Assembly: GCA_028869725.1 (NCBI GenBank)
Contig: JAGWRJ010000090.1
Span: forward strand, 1 to 12,207
Length of the DNA: 12,207 nt
DNA from: Alphaproteobacteria bacterium
GTDB taxonomy: Bacteria; Pseudomonadota; Alphaproteobacteria; Micropepsales; Micropepsaceae
Reading direction: 5' to 3'
In this document: positions 7,311 through 12,207 of the stretch, piece after piece
Position numbering within the stretch: the first letter of the stretch is position 1
How the letters are laid out: every line of letters begins with the position of its first letter
The notes under the pieces: model-generated
Databases searched by the model: none
Told to the model about the DNA's origin: nothing
What the model saw: only the letters and a program-made list of their open reading frames with translations
Made by a program: the position numbers and the translations under genes

Positions 7311-8360
7311 ATGCTTAGCCAGGCCATCGTCGAGTTCGGAAAACCGCTTCAGGCAATTGAAGCCGCCACACCTGAACCCAAGGGTACCGAGGTTCTGCTC
7401 CAGGTCGAACACGCGGGCGTCTGTCACTCCGACGTCCATATTCATGACGGCTATTTCGATCTGGGCGGCGGCAACCGCCTGCCACTGGCGACGCTGAAAC
7501 TGCCGCATACGCTTGGTCACGAAATTCAAGGCAAGGTCGTCGCCGTCGGCCCCGACGCCAAGGACGTAAAGCCCGGCGCGCGCTACGCCGCCTTTCCCTG
7601 GATCGGCTGCGGCGATTGCGCCGCCTGTGCCCGAAATGAGGAAAATCTTTGCCTCAAACCCCGCCAGCTCGGCTGCTCGTCCAATGTGCCTGGCGGATAT
7701 GCGAGCCATGTTCTTGTGCCCCATCCCAAGTACCTGCTCGACTTCGGCAGTGCCGAGCCTGCCCTTGCGGCTGCCTATATGTGCTCGGGCCTGACCGCAT
7801 TCGGCGCCATGAAGAAAGTCGGCAAGGTCACGGCAAACGATCCCGTGGTCGTGCTCGGATGCGGCGGCGTCGGCATGATGGGCGTGCAGTTCGCCAAAGC
7901 CCTTTTTGGTCGCGGTCCTATTGCCGCCGACATCGATACGGGCCGGCTCGAGGCGGCGAAGAAGGCTGGCGCCATTGCCGCCTACAACACGCGGGATGAT
8001 GGCGTGGCCAAACGCTTCGTCGCCGAAACCGGCGGCGCCTATGCAGTGGTGGATTTCGTCGGATCCGAGCAGAGTTTTGCCTTCGCCAATGCCATCGTCC
8101 GCAAAGGCGGGCGGATCATCATTGTCGGCCTGTTCGGCGGTGCCATGACCATGCCCCTGCCGCTGTTTCCGATGCGGGCGCTGACCATCGCCGGCTCATT
8201 TGTCGGCTCTCTCCCCGAAGCCAGGGAAATGATGGACCTGGTGCGGGCCGGCAAGGTTGATCCCATTCCCTATCAGACCCGCCCCTTGGCCGAGGCCTCC
8301 AAGACACTCGACGATCTAAGGGCCGGCAAAATTATCGGGCGTGTCATTCTCACGCCGTGA
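7311..8360 (+). CDS. Zinc-dependent alcohol dehydrogenase (MDR family)
   Basis: Medium-chain dehydrogenase/reductase of 349 residues, complete, with an AGGAG site before ATG 7311. The catalytic zinc site is intact: Cys38 (in GVCHSDVH), His70-Glu71 (in TLGHE) and Cys158 (in MCSGLTAF). The structural zinc lobe has four cysteines, Cys100, Cys103, Cys106 and Cys114. The nucleotide fold shows GCGGVGMMG at about 183-191 and an acidic AADID at the end of the second strand, which favours NAD over NADP. The expected reaction is reversible oxidation of an alcohol to an aldehyde or ketone, but the substrate cannot be read from the sequence. The insert LGGGNRLPLATLKLP at 51-65, just before the zinc His, is longer than in classical alcohol dehydrogenases. 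An amidohydrolase follows 112 bases downstream and may belong to the same pathway. Confidence 0.92.
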   Translation: MLSQAIVEFGKPLQAIEAATPEPKGTEVLLQVEHAGVCHSDVHIHDGYFDLGGGNRLPLATLKLPHTLGHEIQGKVVAVGPDAKDVKPGARYAAFPWIGCGDCAACARNEENLCLKPRQLGCSSNVPGGYASHVLVPHPKYLLDFGSAEPALAAAYMCSGLTAFGAMKKVGKVTANDPVVVLGCGGVGMMGVQFAKALFGRGPIAADIDTGRLEAAKKAGAIAAYNTRDDGVAKRFVAETGGAYAVVDFVGSEQSFAFANAIVRKGGRIIIVGLFGGAMTMPLPLFPMRALTIAGSFVGSLPEAREMMDLVRAGKVDPIPYQTRPLAEASKTLDDLRAGKIIGRVILTP

Positions 8361-8460
8361 GTACGCTTTAGGATACGCGTAGCCCGGACTGCAGCAAGGA
8401 CGCCATTGCCCGTTTCGGAGCCTAGGCGACGCTGCGTTCGGGGCACTGTCTTGTGATCGC

Positions 8461-8466
8461 AAGGAG
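8461..8466 (+). promoter_or_regulatory. Shine-Dalgarno AAGGAG of the amidohydrolase
   Basis: AAGGAG ends six bases before ATG 8473, supporting that start. The 112-base gap upstream (8361-8472) shows no T-tract terminator. Its only structure is a weak 5-bp inverted repeat, TACGC 8362-8366 with GCGTA 8377-8381. Confidence 0.8.
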
Positions 8467-8472
8467 ACAAGC

Positions 8473-9519
8473 ATGGCTGAACCGATCCTCGAACCTGAGC
8501 TGCCGATTGTCGACCCGCATCATCATTTGTGGGATCGGCCGGCCGGGGTCCTTCGCGATCTGCCGCCCTTGCAGCACGGCTTCATGGACATCATCCGCAA
8601 CACGCCACGCTATCTTTTTGACGAGCTGCTCAAGGACCTTTCGAGCGGGCACAACATCATCGCCACGGTTTATATGGAATGCGGCGCCATGTATCGCGCC
8701 GAAGGACCGGAGGCATTGCGCTGCGTCGGCGAAACCGAATTCGTCAATGGCGTTGCCGCCATGAGTGCAAGCGGCCTTTATGGTCCGGTGCGGGCCTGCG
8801 CGGGCATTGTTGGCCATGTCGATCTGCGCCTCGCAGAGCGGGCAGAAGACGTGTTGCGGGCTCATATCGCTGCTGGTCATGGCCGCTTCCGCGGCATTCG
8901 CCAAAGTGCCTCATGGTCGGCCGATCCGGCCGTATTGGGGCCGCTGCATGGTCGTGTTCCAGCCGGGCTCTATGCAGACCAAAGCTTCCGTTCGGGCTTT
9001 GGCCTGCTACACAAGCTCGGCCTTTCCTTCGATGCCTGGTTCGTCGAACCACAATTGCCGGAGGTGCTTGATCTGGCGCGTGCCTTCCCCGAAACGCTGA
9101 TAGTTATCGATCACGTCGGCACGCCGCTCGGTATCGGCACCTATGCGGGACAGCGCGAGGCCCGGTTCAAGGACTGGCAGTCGGGCATGCGCAAGCTTGC
9201 CGCCTGCAGCAACGTCCACGTCAAGCTCGGAGGTCTTGCCATGCCCTTTGCCGGCTTTGCGTGGTCCTATGCACACCGTCCGGCGTCCGCACAGGAGCTG
9301 GCCGACGCATGGCGTCCCTATATCGACGAATGCATCCAGAGCTTTGGTCCCAAGCGCTGCATGTTCGAAAGCAACTTTCCGGTCGATGCCTTCAGCTGCG
9401 ACTACGCCACATTGTGGAACGCGCTCAAACTCTGTGCAGAGGCCTATACAGCCGAAGAAAAGACCGCTCTTTTCAGCGGGACGGCCAAACGTGTCTACCG
9501 TCTGGAGCTGGCCCACTAG
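8473..9519 (+). CDS. Amidohydrolase family protein (COG3618 / amidohydrolase-2 type)
   Basis: Predicted TIM-barrel metal-dependent hydrolase of 348 residues in the COG3618 group, which includes lactonases such as L-fuconolactonase and LigI (2-pyrone-4,6-dicarboxylate lactonase). The N-terminal strand-1 motif is VDPHHHLWD with His16 and His18. RGIRQ is at about 140-144, VIDHVG with His214 follows, then HVKLGG at about 249-254 and a C-terminal MFESNFPVD at 297-305. In LigI the strand-8 residue is Asp (TDWP); here Asn301 occupies the apparent equivalent. The product has no signal peptide and is probably cytoplasmic. The substrate is unknown; hydrolysis of a lactone or a similar C-O bond is an inference from relatives. 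It has its own ribosome site and ends 29 bases before the convergent gmk stop. Confidence 0.88.
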   Translation: MAEPILEPELPIVDPHHHLWDRPAGVLRDLPPLQHGFMDIIRNTPRYLFDELLKDLSSGHNIIATVYMECGAMYRAEGPEALRCVGETEFVNGVAAMSASGLYGPVRACAGIVGHVDLRLAERAEDVLRAHIAAGHGRFRGIRQSASWSADPAVLGPLHGRVPAGLYADQSFRSGFGLLHKLGLSFDAWFVEPQLPEVLDLARAFPETLIVIDHVGTPLGIGTYAGQREARFKDWQSGMRKLAACSNVHVKLGGLAMPFAGFAWSYAHRPASAQELADAWRPYIDECIQSFGPKRCMFESNFPVDAFSCDYATLWNALKLCAEAYTAEEKTALFSGTAKRVYRLELAH

Positions 9520-9541
9520 GACGTGATGCCTGCGCGGCTCC

Positions 9542-9587
9542 ATCGGCCTCAGTGAACGAGCTTGTTCACAAATTCGGAGAGGCCGAT
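9542..9587. repeat. Nested inverted repeat over the gmk stop codon, possible bidirectional terminator or 3'-end stabiliser
   Basis: A perfect 9-bp outer inverted repeat, ATCGGCCTC (9542-9550) with GAGGCCGAT (9579-9587), encloses a 6-bp inner one, GTGAAC (9552-9557) with GTTCAC (9564-9569), around a 6-base loop. It covers the last 12 codons and stop of gmk and starts 22 bases after the amidohydrolase stop, so both convergent transcripts would fold it. Neither side carries a run of T, so it is not a classical intrinsic terminator. The repeats are certain; the function is inferred. Confidence 0.6.
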
Positions 9588-10178
9588 CTGGCGGGTACGA
9601 CGTATGCGCTCGGCGCAGAGAACCGCCTCAAGCTGGGCCTGGGCCGCTTCAATGTCGTGATTGACGATGACGTAGTCATATTCCGGCCAGTGGCTGATTT
9701 CATTGGCCGCCTTGGCCATGCGCGCCCGTACGGTTTCAGGTGTGTCCTGAGCCCGTGTTTTCAGGCGGCGCTCGAGTTCGCCGTGACTGGGCGGCAGGAT
9801 AAAGACACTGACAAGGTCATCCCGCGCCTTTTCCTTGAGCTGCTGCGCACCCTGCCAGTCGATGTCGAAGAGCACATCACGTCCGGCGTCGAGCGCCTCA
9901 TACACCGCCGCGGCCGGCGTGCCATAGCAATGCTCGAACACCATGGCATGCTCAAGAAACGCCCCTTCATCGCGCATCGTCGCGAACCGGTCCGGGCTGA
10001 CAAAATGATAGTCGCGTCCATCGACCTCGGTGGGGCGCCGCGGACGCGTGGTCGCTGACACGCTCATCACCAGATTGCTGTCGCTGGCAATCAGCCGCCG
10101 CGACAAGGTCGTTTTGCCGGCGCCCGATGGCGACGACAGGACCAACATAAGTCCGCGACGACGAATCTGTTCAGCCAT
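9549..10178 (-). CDS. gmk: Guanylate kinase
   Basis: Cytoplasmic enzyme converting GMP and ATP to GDP and ADP, needed for GTP and dGTP supply. ATG at 10178 gives 209 residues (E. coli 207). Walker A is SSPSGAGKTT at 15-24. The GMP-binding segment SATTRPRRPTEVDGRDYHFVS spans about 41-61 with Arg45, Arg48 and Tyr57. FLEHAMVFEHCYGTP (74-88) holds the conserved Glu and Tyr of the GMP site, and VLFDIDWQGAQQL (102-114) is the Walker-B-like strand. The lid region RRLKTRAQDTPETVRARM follows. A GGGAAGG site (10183-10189 on the + strand) lies four bases upstream. A GTG at 10208 is also in frame but would overlap the yicC stop and add ten non-family residues. It is the last gene of the fabF-mltG-yicC-gmk set, 29 bases after yicC. 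Confidence 0.96.
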   Translation of the reverse strand: MAEQIRRRGLMLVLSSPSGAGKTTLSRRLIASDSNLVMSVSATTRPRRPTEVDGRDYHFVSPDRFATMRDEGAFLEHAMVFEHCYGTPAAAVYEALDAGRDVLFDIDWQGAQQLKEKARDDLVSVFILPPSHGELERRLKTRAQDTPETVRARMAKAANEISHWPEYDYVIVNHDIEAAQAQLEAVLCAERIRRTRQIGLSEFVNKLVH

Positions 10179-10207
10179 GACGCCTTCCCGGTAACGAATG
10201 GTCTGCA

Positions 10208-11092
10208 CTACTCGACATTCTGCGCCTGCTCCCTCAATTGATCGATCACCGCCTTTAGCGCAAGACCGACACGGGTCATCTCGATGTCAGAAGACTTCGA
10301 GCACAGCGTATTGGCTTCACGGTTGAATTCCTGGGAGAGGAAATCGAGCTTGCGGCCGACCGCCTCGCCCGCCACGAGAAGCCGTCTGGCCTCGCTGACA
10401 TGGGCCTCAAGTCGGTCCAGTTCCTCGCGGACATCGGCACGTACTGCGAGCAGTGCTGCCTCCTGCGCCAGACGCTCTTCGGATATCCCGCTGTCGCCAA
10501 GCAGATCCTTCAGCTGGGATTTGAGACGCTCGCGCAGTGCACCTGGCGTTGCGGAGGACAGGCCGGCAGCCTTGCTGGTCAGCTGCGCGATTTCCTCGAG
10601 CATACCCGACAGGACTGCAGCCAGCTTGGCTCCTTCCGAACGCCGCGCTCGGCGCAAGGCGTCAAAGGCCGCGGCCAGACTTTCGAGCAAGGCCGCATCG
10701 CGGGCAGCACGCTCGGCCGGATCGTTCGCGAGTTCGTCGGCAACGATCACCCCCTTGAGCGCCAGAAGGCCATCGACGCGCGCCGGAGCCAGACCATGCT
10801 CTTCTGACAGTTCGCGCGCGATGCGAATGGCCGCGGCCAGCGCTGCCGGATCAACCTTAAGGCCGCGGGCGCCATCCTGGGCTTCCAGCGTCAGCGTAAC
10901 CTGCAGGTTGCCGCGTTTGAACCGTTCGCTCGCCAGAAGCCGCGCCACAGGCTCAATGCCGTCGAACCCGGGCGGCGTGCGCAGACGAACATCGAGTCCC
11001 CGGCCGTTGACACTCTTTACTTCCCAGCGCCAGTGCAGGGCGCCCAGCGAACCATGGCTTTCAGCAAAGCCCGTCATGCTGACGATCGACAT
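10208..11092 (-). CDS. yicC: YicC/YloC family endoribonuclease
   Basis: Member of the YicC/YloC family (N-terminal YicC domain plus C-terminal DUF1732), characterised in other bacteria as a metal-dependent endoribonuclease involved in small-RNA turnover. ATG 11092 gives 294 residues (E. coli 287). The N-terminus has MTGFAESHG and the VKSVNGRGLDVRLRTP segment. The C-terminus has the family signature GRKLDFLSQEFNREANTLCSKS and ends LREQAQNVE. Cys in CSKS replaces the Gly common in enterobacterial members; I recall this as usual in alphaproteobacteria. A strong AGGGAG (11100-11105 on the + strand) seven bases upstream fixes the start, although the frame is open to 11344 inside mltG. It lies 55 bases after mltG and 29 before gmk, the usual alphaproteobacterial pairing. 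Confidence 0.95.
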   Translation of the reverse strand: MSIVSMTGFAESHGSLGALHWRWEVKSVNGRGLDVRLRTPPGFDGIEPVARLLASERFKRGNLQVTLTLEAQDGARGLKVDPAALAAAIRIARELSEEHGLAPARVDGLLALKGVIVADELANDPAERAARDAALLESLAAAFDALRRARRSEGAKLAAVLSGMLEEIAQLTSKAAGLSSATPGALRERLKSQLKDLLGDSGISEERLAQEAALLAVRADVREELDRLEAHVSEARRLLVAGEAVGRKLDFLSQEFNREANTLCSKSSDIEMTRVGLALKAVIDQLREQAQNVE

Positions 11093-11099
11093 GATTGAG

Positions 11100-11105
11100 C
11101 TCCCT
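11100..11105 (-). promoter_or_regulatory. Shine-Dalgarno AGGGAG of yicC
   Basis: Read on the - strand, AGGGAG lies seven bases before ATG 11092. It is the strongest initiation signal in the - strand set and excludes the upstream in-frame codons, which fall within mltG. Confidence 0.8.
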
Positions 11106-11147
11106 AAAAATCCAAGGATACCCCTCACCTGCGCCAACGCAAAACCG

Positions 11148-12131
11148 TCAGCGATGCGTCTGGGCCTTTTCGATCTGGCGCCAGCGGGCAACGTTCTTGT
11201 CCTGCTGCGCGATCGTCGCCGCAAACACATGGCCACCGCTGCCGTCTGCCACGAAGTAGAGATCCTTGGTCTTAAGCGGGTGGAGCACCGCCAGGATCGA
11301 GGCACGCCCCGGATTGCAGATCGGGGTCGGGGGAAGCCCGTCAATGATATAGGTATTGTACGGGGTCGCAGCAGTCAGTTCGCTCTGCAGGATGGGATGG
11401 CCCAGGGGATACCCCTTGGTGATGCCATAGATGATCGTCGGATCGGATTGGAGCTTCATACCAAGACGCAGGCGATTCTCGAAGACTGCCGCGATATGGC
11501 TGCGCTCTTGCGGCAAAGCCGTTTCCTTCTCGACGATCGAAGCCAGGATCACCGCTTCTGCGGGCGTCTTGAGCGGCAGACCCGCTGCCCGCTTTGGCCA
11601 CACCTTCGCCAGAAAGCGCAGCTGCGCCTTATGCATGCGGGCAAGCAGCTGTGCTCGGGTCGTCCCACGAATGAAAAGATAGGTGTCGGGCAAAAGTGAG
11701 CCTTCAGGGGAAACGGGCCCAGCCCTGCCGATGAGCACCTTGTCGGCGCGCACGGCATTATAGGCCATCTGACTGGTGAACCCCTCGGGGATCGTCAGCT
11801 TGTGCTCGACTGACTTGCCCGCAATCAAAATGGCGGCAACACGAGCCATGCTGGCGCCTGAAGGGACGGCGTATTCACCGGCTTTCAGCTGGGCGGCCTC
11901 ACCCTTCAGCCGCACCTCCCACTGGAACAGTGGCGCGTTGCGAATGACCCCGGCCATCTTCAGGGCCTGCGCGATGCCAGCCCCGCCAATTCCTGGCCGA
12001 ATAAGAACAATGGTCTGAGTACCATGGCGGGCGCGAGGCCCTGGCGCGGAAAACTGCGCGCCCGCCCACAGGAAAAGACCTGCAGCCACAGCGACAACAA
12101 GAATGGCGGAAACGATCGCGACCCGGCGCAA
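11148..12131 (-). CDS. mltG: Endolytic murein transglycosylase MltG (YceG-like)
   Basis: Inner-membrane lytic transglycosylase that cleaves nascent peptidoglycan and is thought to set glycan strand length. The product is 327 residues (E. coli 340). One N-terminal membrane helix spans about 4-24, then a LysM-like region runs to about 110. The YceG catalytic domain follows, with GSLLPDTYLF at 144-153, ASIVEKETA at 197-205 carrying the catalytic Glu201 (Glu218 in E. coli), LQSDPTIIYG at 227-236 and the YNTY...GLPPTPICNPG block at 258-275. The start is TTG at 12131: no ATG is available before residue 59, and later codons would cut the membrane helix. It begins six bases after the fabF stop, in the same reading frame, with no clear ribosome site, so translation is probably coupled to fabF. 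Confidence 0.95.
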   Translation of the reverse strand: MRRVAIVSAILVVAVAAGLFLWAGAQFSAPGPRARHGTQTIVLIRPGIGGAGIAQALKMAGVIRNAPLFQWEVRLKGEAAQLKAGEYAVPSGASMARVAAILIAGKSVEHKLTIPEGFTSQMAYNAVRADKVLIGRAGPVSPEGSLLPDTYLFIRGTTRAQLLARMHKAQLRFLAKVWPKRAAGLPLKTPAEAVILASIVEKETALPQERSHIAAVFENRLRLGMKLQSDPTIIYGITKGYPLGHPILQSELTAATPYNTYIIDGLPPTPICNPGRASILAVLHPLKTKDLYFVADGSGGHVFAATIAQQDKNVARWRQIEKAQTHR

Positions 12132-12137
12132 AGCGTA

Positions 12138-12207
12138 TCAGTCCACTGCCGTCAGAATGAGCGACGCGTTCGTGCCGCCAAAGCCAAAGGAATTGGACAG
12201 CGCCACA
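12138..12207 (-). CDS. fabF: 3-oxoacyl-ACP synthase II FabF, last 22 codons only
   Basis: Partial gene entering from the right edge on the - strand. The visible C-terminus carries SNSFGFGGTNASLIL, the highly conserved end of beta-ketoacyl-ACP synthases I/II, which condense malonyl-ACP with acyl-ACP in fatty-acid elongation. FabF rather than FabB is inferred from the mltG neighbour, since fabF-mltG is a common bacterial gene order. The TGA stop is at 12138-12140. The catalytic residues lie outside the window. Confidence 0.88.
   Translation of the reverse strand, partial: VALSNSFGFGGTNASLILTAVD

Noticed and set aside
8361..8472. Possible terminator or promoter between the alcohol dehydrogenase and the amidohydrolase
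   Set aside because: Only a weak 5-bp inverted repeat with a 10-base loop is present, with no T run and no acceptable -35/-10 pair. The two genes may be co-transcribed.
9549..10208. GTG at 10208 as the gmk start
   Set aside because: It would overlap the yicC TAG and add ten residues without family support, whereas ATG 10178 has a GGGAAGG site at good spacing.
10284..11699. Long + strand open frame of 471 codons opposite yicC and mltG
   Set aside because: The product is Ser/Arg/Ala-rich without domain pattern and mirrors the codon structure of two clear genes on the other strand.
1..12207. CRISPR arrays, insertion sequences, phage genes, toxin-antitoxin or defence modules, tRNA or rRNA genes
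   Set aside because: I looked for repeated spacers, transposase motifs, terminal inverted repeats, small paired genes and RNA gene signatures and saw none. The window is ordinary housekeeping sequence apart from the two-gene metabolic insert.

Overview
The window is GC-rich and shows a chromosomal housekeeping region of an alphaproteobacterium. The evidence is gene order: lptF-lptG-lptD-surA-pdxA-rsmA on the + strand faces fabF-mltG-yicC-gmk on the - strand, and the protein style is alphaproteobacterial (for example the RsmA N-terminus and the cysteine-poor LptD). I cannot name the genus with confidence. Rhodospirillales or Acetobacterales-like lineages would fit.

Layout. Positions 2-7252 hold a dense co-directional block: the C-terminal part of LptF, LptG and LptD (export and outer-membrane insertion of LPS), SurA (periplasmic chaperone for outer-membrane proteins such as LptD), PdxA (vitamin B6 biosynthesis) and RsmA (16S rRNA dimethylation). 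Three of the starts overlap the preceding gene. The only sizeable gap in the block is lptD-surA (3861-4010), which holds a possible promoter, two small GC hairpins and a tandem 8-bp repeat in front of the likely surA start.

Positions 7311-9519 hold two metabolic genes with their own ribosome binding sites: a zinc-dependent alcohol dehydrogenase and a COG3618-type amidohydrolase. They look like an accessory pair placed between rsmA and gmk, which I recall as close convergent neighbours in many alphaproteobacteria.

Positions 9549-12207 run on the - strand in the order fabF (only its last codons), mltG, yicC, gmk. This set links fatty-acid elongation, termination of peptidoglycan glycan strands, an endoribonuclease and GMP phosphorylation. 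The amidohydrolase and gmk converge with a 29-bp gap, where a nested inverted repeat covers the gmk stop codon.

I see no tRNA, rRNA, CRISPR, insertion sequence or phage gene, and no convincing undescribed multi-gene system. No stretch over 300 bases lacks a gene. The points worth a second look are small: the nested hairpin at the convergent junction, the same-frame fabF/mltG junction, the surA leader, the three-cysteine LptD, and the amidohydrolase with Asn where an Asp is often found.
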